Shown here: in pieces, positions 50,979 to 60,459 of the stretch | How the letters are laid out: the number at the start of each line of letters is the position of its first letter | Numbering within the stretch: the first letter of the stretch is position 1 | DNA from: Pseudanabaena galeata CCNP1313 | GTDB lineage: Bacteria > Cyanobacteriota > Cyanobacteriia > Pseudanabaenales > Pseudanabaenaceae | Direction: 5' to 3' | Assembly (NCBI RefSeq): GCF_029910235.1 | Contig: NZ_CP112875.1 | Location: forward strand, 62,001 to 126,000 | DNA: 64,000 nt | Program-made: the position numbers and the translations under genes | The notes under the pieces: model-generated | Databases searched by the model: none | What the model was told of the DNA's origin: nothing | Seen by the model: only the letters and a program-made list of their open reading frames with translations

Positions 50979-51279
50979 AGGTAATTTTCCTTATATGTAA
51001 ATATCAATGGATTTCTTCTAGAGAGCCTCGCTAGAGGACTGATGAAAGTCTCTATGCGTGACTTTCTAGAATTAGTTAGATCGTGAAGAGGATGTCTATT
51101 TCTGAGTCGTCGTTGAGGTTGTCTATCGTCGTGTAGCGATCGCATAGGTCGCCAATCGTTGCCTCGGCGGTGGAAAGATTGCCACTGGTAATCAGGAGGC
51201 CGTAGCAACTAAATTCATACTTTTTCTTGGCTTGTTGCCACTGTTCTATAAAGTCCTGTGATGGTGTGTCTAGCCTGTA

Positions 51280-52888
51280 TTATTCACGAGATGGGAAAGA
51301 GAAACGAAATCCAAGCAAAAACAGATCGTTAAGTTAAGAATGGAGAGATTTGCATCAATTAAAAGAAGAAAAAGCAACAGAAACAAGAATTAATGGCAAA
51401 AATGGACTTAAATGGCTACAAAGAGATAGATTAATCCTATGAGAGGTCAAAAACTAATCAAAAATACAGAAGTTAGGCTCGGATAAACGCTGAGAAATCA
51501 GACAGAATTCTTTAGCAAAGGGAAAGAAATTTGGCAATTCTACCAGCACCCGCCTAACCGACACTTTGACATGAGCCGCACATTTGAGCAAAGAATCGCG
51601 TAAGCGAATTACTTGAGCTTTGGCTAATGTCGTTGCCGCCGCCGCTTGTCGAATCGTTAACATGAGAATATAGGCAGCCTGAGCCAGAAGCAGCCGAAAC
51701 TGGTTAGCCGTAAAACTATGACAACTGAGGCGACCTGCCTTGATACCCAATTTCAATTCCTTGATACGATGCTCAGAATCCGCCCCTCTATAGACATAAA
51801 ATTTATCGTAAAGTTCTTGGGGTGGTAACGCCAAATTGGTAATCAGAAAACGTGGATTAGCGCCTTTTTCTAGCCATTCCGCTTTCATTACTAAGCGTCG
51901 TGGTTCTGACCATGAACTAGATTGGTAGTAAACATCATCAAACAACCGCGCTTTTTCTCTCGTCTGACAATATTGCAATCTTGCGCGTTCCAGCAAATTA
52001 GCTACCTTGCGCTTTAAAACAGCATTACTAGAAAATCCACAAACATAGCCAACACCCGAACGCTCGCAGACTTTGATGATTTCGGGTAAGGAGAATCCTC
52101 CATCACCCCGCAAAATGATTTCGACTCCTGCCCATTCCCGTTTTAATCGCCAGAATAGCCAACGTAATATTGGTGCGACTCCTTTCCCTGCATGACTATT
52201 CCCTGCTCTCAGTTGCAATACTAGAGGATATCCACTTTTTGCTTCATTGATCAATACGGGATAGTAGATATGATGATCATAGTATCCATGAAAAAAGCTC
52301 ATCTGTTGCTCTCCGTGCGTTGGCGCATCCCACCCATCTATGTCTAGTACGATTTGTTTGGGAGGGGTCTTGTGCTGTTCGATATATTTCTCGATAAATA
52401 ACCGCCTCATGGCTTTGTTCTCTGATTTCGCAATCCGATTCTCTAACCGCGTCATGGTTGACTGACTTGCCAGTAGTTCCTCTTCTTCATCTATTGGCAA
52501 CCGATTGCAGGCAATTTTTAAAATTGGGTCTTTTCTCAGCTGATTGCTATCGATGGCATCTTCATAGCCACCGGCTATTTGCAATACCCTTTGCTGGATT
52601 AACTGTTCCATGCTGTGTCTGATTTTATTCTGGTCTCGCTTATCCTCGATTCTCTCTGCCATCTCTTCGATAATTTTAACTTTCTCTTCTGCTTGTCTCA
52701 CCAGCAGTATTCCACCTTCACTACTCAATTGTTCGCCACTAAACTTTACTTCTAGTCGCTTTTTTTTATAAAATTCGATCTTTGCTTCTTGATTACACTC
52801 TGTCATGAGAAAATACATCTATTATTATTCTGAAGAGCCTAATTCTAATAGCTTTTAGGCTCTTTTTCTTGTTCTCGTTCCCCTTGTC
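51280..52888 (-). mobile_element. IS1380-like insertion sequence (approximate ends)
   Basis: About 1.6 kb, the normal size. Its ends look like CACGAGATGGGAAAGAGAAA (left) and CATGACAAGGGGAACGAGAA (right, reverse complement); 14-15 of 20 align. No clean target duplication could be fixed, perhaps because a few bases of the VWA gene were lost. Confidence 0.7.
51454..52818 (-). CDS. IS1380-family transposase
   Basis: A 454-aa transposase: LDIDGWDAPTHGEQQMSFFH (first Asp), IILRGDGGFSLPEI (second Asp), and the C-terminal GADSEHRIKELKLGIKAGRL (with Glu). M5 at 52806 is a possible start. Family length and all motifs are intact. Acts on the surrounding IS. Confidence 0.85.
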   Translation of the reverse strand: MYFLMTECNQEAKIEFYKKKRLEVKFSGEQLSSEGGILLVRQAEEKVKIIEEMAERIEDKRDQNKIRHSMEQLIQQRVLQIAGGYEDAIDSNQLRKDPILKIACNRLPIDEEEELLASQSTMTRLENRIAKSENKAMRRLFIEKYIEQHKTPPKQIVLDIDGWDAPTHGEQQMSFFHGYYDHHIYYPVLINEAKSGYPLVLQLRAGNSHAGKGVAPILRWLFWRLKREWAGVEIILRGDGGFSLPEIIKVCERSGVGYVCGFSSNAVLKRKVANLLERARLQYCQTREKARLFDDVYYQSSSWSEPRRLVMKAEWLEKGANPRFLITNLALPPQELYDKFYVYRGADSEHRIKELKLGIKAGRLSCHSFTANQFRLLLAQAAYILMLTIRQAAAATTLAKAQVIRLRDSLLKCAAHVKVSVRRVLVELPNFFPFAKEFCLISQRLSEPNFCIFD

Positions 52889-54199
52889 ATGCACGACATC
52901 GGCTTTTCGAGATTTTTCATGCTGTTTAATGGACTCTAATGCTCCTGTCAAGGCGGCGGTAAAACTCGTATCATTACCGTTATAGAATTTTTCGATACAG
53001 TCAAGTACGCGGTTGGGATCTGGTGCGGTTCCTGCAAAATCATCAATCCGTTCAACTCTTCCCGTGAAGTGCAAAATACGGCAATGACGCTTTTGCATTA
53101 CGGCGATACTCAGTAACGCTAGGGCTACGGCTTTACTCCAAATCTCGGCGCTTCCTGCCATTGAGCCACTAGAGTCCAGACAGATGACAATCGGTCCTTT
53201 GGCTAGTGGTTCGCGGCTAATTAGTTCGCGTTGCAGTAGTGAGCGTTCGATGAAACCTTGGGCAAATACTGGAAATAGGGCGGGAATTGTGAGCTTGACT
53301 AGTTCACAGGGTAATAACCTTGTTAAGTCATTGCCAGTAGTTACACCAATCATTTCTGTTCGCCCTTCAATCACTTTGGAGCGCTGCATTTTGGCAGCGA
53401 TCGCGATTTTCTTGCCTGCAAGTTGGGCGATCGCTTGTAATTTCGGTGCTGCTTGCAATCTTTGCGCTAGTTGCAGTTTGTCCGCAACTTTTAGTTTTTC
53501 CTCGGTAGTGCGATCGCCGCCACCACCAAGAGCAGCGAGGCTTTCTTCCATAATTTCTAGATCAGCTTCGGCTCTCGCGATGCCAATGATTAAGGCGGCT
53601 CCTATTTTTGTCTCGGTAATTGAGTCAGCATAGTCTTCACAGGCTTTTCGGGTTGCGATACCTTTTTGCTTCAATCCTTGCACCATTTGCATGAGTTCAG
53701 AGGTGGGCGGTTGCCCTGCTAGCATTTCAAAGATGCCCCTAATTTGTTTTCTGATTAGCTCAGGGTCTTCTAATCGTCGATCTGGCTCTGGTAACATCTC
53801 AGCGATCGCTTTGCAGATTGCGGTTGTACCGATTCCTGCAAGAAATTCATCGCCATTTAGTCGGTTGCTAAATTGCTGAAAAGCTTCTAGCTCGGTCATT
53901 TGTTGGTGAATGGCAATCCAGATTTTGTTTTCTGGCTTGATGTCATTGTCTGTAAGTCGGTTCGGCTGGCGATCGTAGAGGCGGTGATAGGTTTCATCGG
54001 TGAATGCGTCGAAGTTATAGATTTTTGTCTCACCTTCGCTGATTACTTCACATAGTCGCTCTGAGCCTTCTTTGAAATCTCGCGCACAAATCTCTGTCCA
54101 TTTCGGGACTGTATATACTAATTGAGATTGCATATTTTAGTTCTGGTTATTGAATTGGGTTTTAAGGAAGCGTGAATTACGCTCCCTTTAACGTTGTCT

Positions 54200-55414
54200 C
54201 TATGCTCCGTACAAAATCTCGCTGACTTTGGCTAGCAATGGTTTTTTCTTCGATTCGATTTCAAGCACGACTTGCTGGGCTTTCTTAGCTTTGTGTGGAT
54301 ACTGAGTAATCATGCTTTGTAGCCGATCTGTCATATTTCGCAGATCTGACAAGACTCCTGTGCCTTCGGTTGCCCAGTTTTCCTTCTCCTGCTTTGTACC
54401 GAAAGTTGGACAGGTTCCTAGTTGGGCGATCGCTTCAGTGATCGCTATCAAGGTTTCCTGTGCTTGGATGTTTAGGGGATTTCCAACCTTGGCGACGATC
54501 TTGGCGATCGCAGTCTTTTCTCTAGGATGATTCCAGATGACGTGGTTGAGAATCTCAAATGAGTCTTCGCTTACTTCTGTTTCTCCTTGCAAAAAAGCGT
54601 AAGCTCTCAAAATCATCACCATCTGCACATATTTTCTGGTGCTAGCAACAAAGTTTTCTTTCTTGAATTCCCGTTGCAGTTCGACTAATGAATCGACTAC
54701 TTGACTGGTGAATGGCAGTTTCTGCACTTGCGTCTGCATCTGCTCTAGTTCAGCTAAGCTCAGGACGGTTGTGACTTTGGGGGCGATCGCATTACCAGTC
54801 TTGCGTAATAGCAATGTTCTCAGGTCTTCATCGCCTAAGTAATCCACCATATACCGCAAACTCAACCGATCCCAAAATGCTCCGTCTTCTTCACCATCCA
54901 GTAATTCATTGGAGCAGCCAATCATGGTGATCAATGGTGATTGCAGTTTAATTTTACCGTTTAGGAATTCGCGTTCGTTCATCAGTCCTAATGCCGAATT
55001 ACGAACAATGCTGTTAGCTTTGCCAATTTCATCCATTAGGGCTAAGTGCGCTTCAGGCAACATGGCTTCGGTATCGCGCACAAATTTACCTTTCTGTAAT
55101 TCAGCAAGGTCGGGCGCTCCCAATACTTCTTCGGCGACGGTGGTTTTGGTCATCAGGTAATGAAAGAATGTCGTTCCTGATATTGCATCTGAGACGGCTT
55201 TCGCAAGTTCAGTTTTGCCTGTGCCTGGTTGTCCTCCCAAAAAGACGTGCATCTTGGCAAGGAGTCCCACCATAATCAGGTCAATCGCTTCGCTGCGATC
55301 TAAGTACACGACTTTCAATTCTTCACGGAGTTGTTGCAGTTTAACTGTAGGTGCTACTGATGGTGTTATTACTTTGACATTGCCGTTGGTCAGCGCTATA
55401 TCTGTGGCTATCAT
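54200..55414 (-). CDS. MoxR/RavA-type AAA+ ATPase
   Basis: A 404-aa ATPase. Walker A GQPGTGKT (61-68), then LMTKTTVAEEVLG (RavA-like), Walker B LALMDEIGKANS (124-135), sensor 1 IGCSNE, arginine-finger region DRLSLRYMVDY. The remainder is a helical C-terminal domain. MoxR ATPases act as chaperones with VWA partners; the VWA gene lies 66 nt downstream in the same operon. Confidence 0.8.
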   Translation of the reverse strand: MIATDIALTNGNVKVITPSVAPTVKLQQLREELKVVYLDRSEAIDLIMVGLLAKMHVFLGGQPGTGKTELAKAVSDAISGTTFFHYLMTKTTVAEEVLGAPDLAELQKGKFVRDTEAMLPEAHLALMDEIGKANSIVRNSALGLMNEREFLNGKIKLQSPLITMIGCSNELLDGEEDGAFWDRLSLRYMVDYLGDEDLRTLLLRKTGNAIAPKVTTVLSLAELEQMQTQVQKLPFTSQVVDSLVELQREFKKENFVASTRKYVQMVMILRAYAFLQGETEVSEDSFEILNHVIWNHPREKTAIAKIVAKVGNPLNIQAQETLIAITEAIAQLGTCPTFGTKQEKENWATEGTGVLSDLRNMTDRLQSMITQYPHKAKKAQQVVLEIESKKKPLLAKVSEILYGA

Positions 55415-55490
55415 TTTAATTTACTCTCTATTTTTAAAGAATTTTTGTGGTTGCTTAGGAATAGCTGATTGGCTACACCTAAGCTCTTCG

Positions 55491-56546
55491 CTAGAAGCCG
55501 ATATCAAATAGGCTGTCTTCGATCTCGGATATTGGGTCGGGATCTATGCTGGTTTCTTCCTGAAGTGTTTCTACTTCTGGTTGTTGTTCAGGAGGAGGAT
55601 CGGTTGGTTTTACTTCAGTTTTTGTGGAAGCTGTGGTCGCCATTCCATTTAGGGCTTCTACACAACGTTGTTTAAGTTGAGCAAGTTTATCGGTCAGAGT
55701 GTCAGAGCGGAATTGTAATAGCTCTGAGAGCATCTTGGTTTTGTCTTCTACTTCCCGATATACTCGTAGTTGGTTTTGCAGGGTGCTGCCTTTGGTTTCT
55801 GATGCTTTCTGCGGATCTAGCAGGTCGTCTAGGTAGCCTGACATGGCCTGTACTTCTTTTTCTAGGGATTGCCTCGCGATGATGTCCATGTCGCCGATTC
55901 CTGCGATCGGCATCCAGCGCATATAGTTCTCCCTATGGATTAGGGGTAGCAATTCCCGAAAGGCTTTCAGTTCTGTCCTAAACCGACGGGCGACAAAGTA
56001 TGTGCCGCCTTTTTCTCGAAATGGAACTCCAGACTTTTTGACAAATTCAGTCAGCATGGCGCGGATTTCTTTGCTGGTGATCTCTTGACTCCATGCATAC
56101 CATTTGTCAAAGGTGGCTTTGGCAATTGTAATCAGTGATTCATATTCGCTACTCCAGTCTTCTTGTTTCCAATTGATTGACTCGTTGCTTTTGTCAAAAC
56201 TATAGGATGCGAGTTGGCTATAGCGGAGCTTTTTGTCTTTTTCGTTCTTGTTCTCTAGGACAAATCCATAAACCAGTACGCCATTATTCGAGATTTGACG
56301 AATTAACAGATCGTGACTGGTGAGTTGGGGTTGAGTTTTGGAACGGGCATGTTTGAATGCGCTCAGTTTGTTGGGACTTTCAGGCAAATAGCCAAAGTCT
56401 AGGTTGACTTGTTGGGCTGCTTGCTTCAGTGTTTGTTCACTCAGTCGAGTTTCGGCACAAATTGACCATGCAATCAAGTCTCCTAAGTACTCGGCTCCTT
56501 TGTCGATCAAGGCTTGCTGCGTAGCAATCATTGCTGTTGTATTCAT
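55491..56546 (-). CDS. DUF6744-like protein
   Basis: A 351-aa protein of a type found with MoxR/VWA genes on cyanobacterial plasmids. Mostly helical. Motifs: HDLLIRQISNNGVLVYGFVL, KATFDKWYAWSQEITSKEIR, GTYFVARRFRTELKAFRELL. C-terminus Pro/Glu/Asp-rich (residues 310-351). The family name is from memory; function unknown. First large gene of the unit ending with the VWA gene. Confidence 0.5.
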   Translation of the reverse strand: MNTTAMIATQQALIDKGAEYLGDLIAWSICAETRLSEQTLKQAAQQVNLDFGYLPESPNKLSAFKHARSKTQPQLTSHDLLIRQISNNGVLVYGFVLENKNEKDKKLRYSQLASYSFDKSNESINWKQEDWSSEYESLITIAKATFDKWYAWSQEITSKEIRAMLTEFVKKSGVPFREKGGTYFVARRFRTELKAFRELLPLIHRENYMRWMPIAGIGDMDIIARQSLEKEVQAMSGYLDDLLDPQKASETKGSTLQNQLRVYREVEDKTKMLSELLQFRSDTLTDKLAQLKQRCVEALNGMATTASTKTEVKPTDPPPEQQPEVETLQEETSIDPDPISEIEDSLFDIGF

Positions 56547-56560
56547 TGTTTTAAATTTTG

Positions 56561-56682
56561 GCTGTTAGCTGTTAGCTGTTAGCTGTTAGCTGTTAGCTGT
56601 TAGCTGTTGGCTTTTGGTTATTGGTTGGTTTTATTGAATGTTGATTGGCTAAAAGCTAAAAGCTAAAAGCTAAAAGCTAATC
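56561..56682. repeat. Two heptad tandem repeat tracts (STRR-like)
   Basis: GCTGTTA repeated six times plus GCTGTTG (56561-56609), then, after a GGTTA/TTGGTT-rich stretch, GCTAAAA repeated four times plus GCTAATC (56648-56682). The two heptads are related in inverse orientation. Short tandem heptads are a feature of many filamentous cyanobacteria. Between genes; no known function. Confidence 0.85.
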
Positions 56683-56697
56683 GCTAATTTATTTCCA

Positions 56698-56735
56698 TAA
56701 AAAAGTAGCCTCCCGATTGAAATCAGGAGGCTTTT
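56698..56735 (-). terminator. Terminator of the 56760 gene
   Basis: On the minus strand GCCTCC and GATT pair with AATC and GGAGGC with one bulge, followed by TTTTTT. Good rho-independent form. Confidence 0.75.
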
Positions 56736-56759
56736 GGGTGGTTAGAATCGTTGCAAGTT

Positions 56760-57230
56760 TTAGGTGGGTGAATCCACGGCAAACTCGTCTTGCAGCCTTG
56801 ATTTATTGGCTTCGTAAGCTTGTTTTGCGGTTAGAAATGGATGGGCGATTACATAGGAGCTAAATCCGCCATCGGAACGGATGAAACATACTACTACTTG
56901 CTTTTCTGGCTTATATTCGTTGATTTGCCTCTTTTCTTCTCCTTGAAAGGGATTTGGATAGCCTGATTCTGTAGCTATTCTCTTGACAGTGGCGAGACTC
57001 AGATAGCTACCATAGCTCTCCGAGTTTAGCCAACGTTGATAGGGATTTATGCCAATTTGTGATGCTTTGGATAGGCTTACGTCAATGACGATTGCTCCTC
57101 TTCCTTCACTTTCGTAGCCATTCCATGCTACGGCTAGCATTAATTCTAGGTTTACTCGAATAAATTCTACATGGCTCTGCCTTGATTCACTTCCAGTTGG
57201 TAAATCTGACAGATTGTATTTCAAGCTCAT
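56760..57230 (-). CDS. Hypothetical protein at the head of the MoxR/PRTRC-like block
   Basis: 156 aa from ATG 57230 (MSLKYNLSDLPTGSESRQSH; an upstream ATG at 57263 would add a Lys/Arg-rich start). Contains GYESEGRGAIVIDVS, INPYQRWLNSESYGSYLSLA and VVVCFIRSDGGFSSYVIAHP. No family recognised. Own terminator; divergent from the HEAT/WD40 array with a 206-bp gap. Confidence 0.5.
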   Translation of the reverse strand: MSLKYNLSDLPTGSESRQSHVEFIRVNLELMLAVAWNGYESEGRGAIVIDVSLSKASQIGINPYQRWLNSESYGSYLSLATVKRIATESGYPNPFQGEEKRQINEYKPEKQVVVCFIRSDGGFSSYVIAHPFLTAKQAYEANKSRLQDEFAVDSPT

Positions 57231-57404
57231 TGGTTCAATCCTTTTCCTCAATTTAATTTTCATTAAAACTCCTGCTAAGGAATTTTGACAAGCTTTACAT
57301 TGGTAAAATCATATTAGGTGCTGAAAGTTATGTTTATCGGTATAAGTAAGCTGATTAGTCAAAATTATGGTGATTATCTATGAGAAACTTGCTGTTTTTT
57401 CGTT

Positions 57405-57410
57405 TATAAT
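57405..57410 (+). promoter_or_regulatory. Candidate -10 box of the array genes
   Basis: TATAAT within CGTTTATAATCCTAAAAGCT, 26 nt before the start of the first array gene. The same sequence precedes the second (60428-60433) and third (63265-63270) genes at the same distance. A clear -35 could not be assigned. Confidence 0.5.
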
Positions 57411-57436
57411 CCTAAAAGCTATTTGATGTATCACCT

Positions 57437-60334
57437 ATGACTTCGCTAGATTATCAAGTTTTATCGCGCCGCATTTACAGTAATTTTCCTATGATTGGTT
57501 GGTTGTTGCGGCGTTGGGCGGCTTGGCAGTTGGCGAAAGATGATGGATCGGGTGAGGCTGTGGCGATTTTGGCGGAGGTGGTGACGCGGAGTCGGGATCG
57601 GGCGGTGAGGGAGATGGCTCTGGCGGTACTAAATCGGTTGAGGACGCAGGATGCTATTAATGGGTTTTGTCGGGTGTGGGTGGAGACTAGGCATGAGGAT
57701 TTGACGGAGATCTTGAGGAGTCGGCGTTATGTGGCTACGGAACGGAGGTTGCGGGTGTTGTCGGCGTTGAAGGTGGGGGCGTTGGATGTGGTGAAGCGGG
57801 GTGGGGTTGAGGTTTTAGATTTTTTATTGGCAGCGCTTAATGATCGCGATACGCAGGTGGCGACTGTGGCGGCTAGTTGTGTTTCTGCGCTTGAGAATAG
57901 GGTGGTGATTGATGAGTTGTGTAGGCGATGGGTTGAGTCTCGAAGTAGTCAGTTGGATGGGATTATTCGTCAGGGTGTTTATGTTGCGAGTCAACCTGTG
58001 GCGGTGCGGGTGTTGACGGCTTTGAAGTTTAATCAGGTTCAGAAGATTAGGGATGGGGGGATTGAGGTTTTAGATTGTGTGCTGAAGGCTCTTGATGATA
58101 GGGATATGGAGGTTGTGCGATCGGCGAATGTTTGTGCGGTTAGTTTGACAAATAGGGGGGCTATTGATGAGTTATGTAAGCGGTGGGCTGGTTCTCGAAA
58201 TAAAAGATTAGAGGGGATTATTGGTCAGGGTGGTTATATTGCGAGTCAGCCCATAGAAGTTCGAGTATTGACTGCATTGAAGTTTAATCAGATTCAGGAA
58301 TTTGCCAATGCAGACATAGACATTTTAGATTACCTTATAAAGGCACTTGACGATGCAGATTCAAAAATTATAGAAGTTGCAGAGATTTGTATTAGACAGT
58401 TAAGGAACCAACAAACTATTGATTCTCTTTGTAGTCGTTGGGTGCAGAATCGTAATCAGCAATTAGAAAAGATTATTCGACAAGGAAATTATTTACCAAG
58501 TCAGCCTATACGAGTTCGGATTTTGGTTGCATTAAAATTTAATCAGTTTCAAGCAATTGATTTGAAGGAAGCAATGACTGTTGATATCTTACTAGCTGCG
58601 ATGAATGATAAAGATTCTCAAATTGTAAAATTTGCAAATTATTCACTTACTCACTTAAAAGATAAAGCAATAATTGATAGCCTATGTAAACGATGGATAG
58701 AGAATCCAAGCAAATTGCTAGAAAATATAATCCGAGAAGGTGGTTACGAACCTGAAGAAGCAAGTGATAAAGCCTTGTTCTATTTTTTAATGGATGAATG
58801 GCAGAAGTATGAAGATCTTGACTTTGATCAAAGTTTATTATCTAAAGCCTATAGATCTGCAAATCAAGGTATACAAAATCGAATTTCTGATAAATCCAGA
58901 AAGGCAGGTAGATCTGAGTTCATAAAAATTATAACTAACTCTAATCGTAGTTTTGATGATGAGAAAATGACAGATCAGGACTGGGAGACTTTTATTGACA
59001 TTTTGGCAAGTAATCCAGACAGAAAAGTAATATGGAGATTTTTATATAACGCACCTGCTATTCGTAGCAAACAGCTTTTAGATAAATTGTCAAAAGCTTC
59101 TTTTCAGTGGTTCAAAGATGAAGAGAAGAAAATAGTAATAGAATTATTCAACCAATGCCAAAACATAAAAGAGCAAGACTTCACTTTGGGTACACTGACT
59201 AAAACTCTAACAGGTCATAATGACTCAATTTGTAGCTTAGTAATCAGCCCTGATAATCGAGTATTAGCTTCTGGTGGTAGTAGTAGATGTAGAAGTATTA
59301 AATTATGGAGTTTACCAGAAGGAAAATGCATAAAAACGATTGAGACAGGTCATGATTCTGCTATTTACAGCCTAGTAATCAGTCCTGATGGTCAAATTTT
59401 AGTCTCTGGTAGTAAAGATAAAAATATTAAGCTGTGGAGTTTTCCAAATGGTAATCACATAAAAACAATTGAAACAGGTCACACTTTCTTCAGAGACGGA
59501 TTAAGTCTAGCAATAAGTCCTAATGGGCGAATATTATTTTCTACTGGGGGGGACTGTCTTCTAAATTTATGGAGTTTACCAGATGGCAATCACATAAAAA
59601 CTGTCAAACTTCCTTTTCCTGGGGATAGAGGACTAGTAATAAGCCCGAATGGGGAAATGCTAGCTTTTTGCAGTGAAAAAACTAGCATTGGGGTAAATAA
59701 GTTGCCAATTAATATCAACGAGATAACAAATTCATATTGGGAATTTTCCTATGATAACACTAAACGTTTTCGCAGCGATGACGATGATGATAATGATATT
59801 AGCGTTCATGATTTTGTAATAAGTCCCGATAGTAAAATACTATTTTCTGCTAGTTCTAAGATTGATCTATGGAATTTACAAAGCAGTAAACATATGAAAA
59901 GTTTTACACATAAATTCAATATGAGTCTAGCAATTAGCCCAAATCAAAAGATATTAGTGTCTGGAGGTGCGGATAATAATATCTATTTATGGAGTTTGCC
60001 AGATGGTAATCTTATCCGCACTCTTAGTAGCAACAATCCATGGGTTGAGAAATTAGTAGTAAGTCCTAATAGTCGAATATTAGTATCTGGTCATTGGAAC
60101 AATAACATATGCTTATGGGATTTACCTAAAAACATCTCTATTAGTAAACTTAGCACTAAAGATGTTGATGAAATTGAAGCAATGATGAAAGATTCTAATT
60201 TAGAAAGAAGTTATTTTAATGTACTTAAATTTACACTTTTTCTCATTCGTTTAAGACAGCAATTTGATATCGATATTGAAGATGTATCCAGCGATGTTCA
60301 ATTTAGTGAATTTGATATTGAGATTGATGGATAA
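57437..60334 (+). CDS. Helical-repeat/WD40 protein, array copy 1
   Basis: A 965-aa protein. A conserved leader (MTSLDYQVLSRRIYSNFP..., 1-70) is followed by five tandem units of about 85 residues, each with IDxLCxRW, LExIIRxGxY, VRVLxALK and ALxDxD. The last unit passes into GYEPEEASDKALFYFLMDEW QKYEDLDFD. Then a helical region and seven WD40-type blades (about 595-920; e.g. LVISPDGQILVSGSKDKNIK) end with RLRQQFDIDIEDVSSDVQFS. No signal peptide or membrane segment. Units 1-2 are GC-rich and almost identical to the other copies; the rest is AT-rich. Helical repeats plus WD40 propeller suggest a sensor or scaffold. Function unknown. Confidence 0.7.
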   Translation: MTSLDYQVLSRRIYSNFPMIGWLLRRWAAWQLAKDDGSGEAVAILAEVVTRSRDRAVREMALAVLNRLRTQDAINGFCRVWVETRHEDLTEILRSRRYVATERRLRVLSALKVGALDVVKRGGVEVLDFLLAALNDRDTQVATVAASCVSALENRVVIDELCRRWVESRSSQLDGIIRQGVYVASQPVAVRVLTALKFNQVQKIRDGGIEVLDCVLKALDDRDMEVVRSANVCAVSLTNRGAIDELCKRWAGSRNKRLEGIIGQGGYIASQPIEVRVLTALKFNQIQEFANADIDILDYLIKALDDADSKIIEVAEICIRQLRNQQTIDSLCSRWVQNRNQQLEKIIRQGNYLPSQPIRVRILVALKFNQFQAIDLKEAMTVDILLAAMNDKDSQIVKFANYSLTHLKDKAIIDSLCKRWIENPSKLLENIIREGGYEPEEASDKALFYFLMDEWQKYEDLDFDQSLLSKAYRSANQGIQNRISDKSRKAGRSEFIKIITNSNRSFDDEKMTDQDWETFIDILASNPDRKVIWRFLYNAPAIRSKQLLDKLSKASFQWFKDEEKKIVIELFNQCQNIKEQDFTLGTLTKTLTGHNDSICSLVISPDNRVLASGGSSRCRSIKLWSLPEGKCIKTIETGHDSAIYSLVISPDGQILVSGSKDKNIKLWSFPNGNHIKTIETGHTFFRDGLSLAISPNGRILFSTGGDCLLNLWSLPDGNHIKTVKLPFPGDRGLVISPNGEMLAFCSEKTSIGVNKLPININEITNSYWEFSYDNTKRFRSDDDDDNDISVHDFVISPDSKILFSASSKIDLWNLQSSKHMKSFTHKFNMSLAISPNQKILVSGGADNNIYLWSLPDGNLIRTLSSNNPWVEKLVVSPNSRILVSGHWNNNICLWDLPKNISISKLSTKDVDEIEAMMKDSNLERSYFNVLKFTLFLIRLRQQFDIDIEDVSSDVQFSEFDIEIDG

Positions 60335-60459
60335 ACAAATCGCTAGTTATAAACATCTCCCCTAGCCCCAATCGTATATAGCCAAAATTATGGTAATTCC
60401 CGATGAGAGACTTGCTATTCTTTCGTTTATAATCCTAAAAGCTATCTGATGGATTACTT
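60335..60459. repeat. 125-bp spacer repeat A between array genes
   Basis: Starts ACAAATCGCTAGTTATAAAC and ends with the -10 box and leader. It matches 63172-63296 with only three differences. It contains the promoter-like segment but no ORF. Confidence 0.8.

Larger units (their letters stand above)
51076..54133 (-). pseudogene. VWA domain protein, interrupted by IS1380
   Basis: N-terminal piece 54133 to about 52889 and C-terminal piece 51279 to 51076. The first has a helical domain (1-310), then VWA with the MIDAS DSSGSM (320-325) and the second motif NDTSFTAAL. It breaks after RKADVVH. The other piece reads YRLDTPSQDFIEQWQQAKKK, YEFSCYGLLITSGN and ends LNDDSEIDILFTI, the last strand and helix of such a domain. 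A few codons between are missing, so the frames do not join exactly. Forms with MoxR a pair like RavA-ViaA. Likely inactive now. Confidence 0.75.

Noticed and set aside
50975-51208. A 77-aa minus-strand frame rich in Arg/Pro
   Set aside because: It lies in another phase over the C-terminal VWA fragment (51076-51279), which has the convincing protein sequence.
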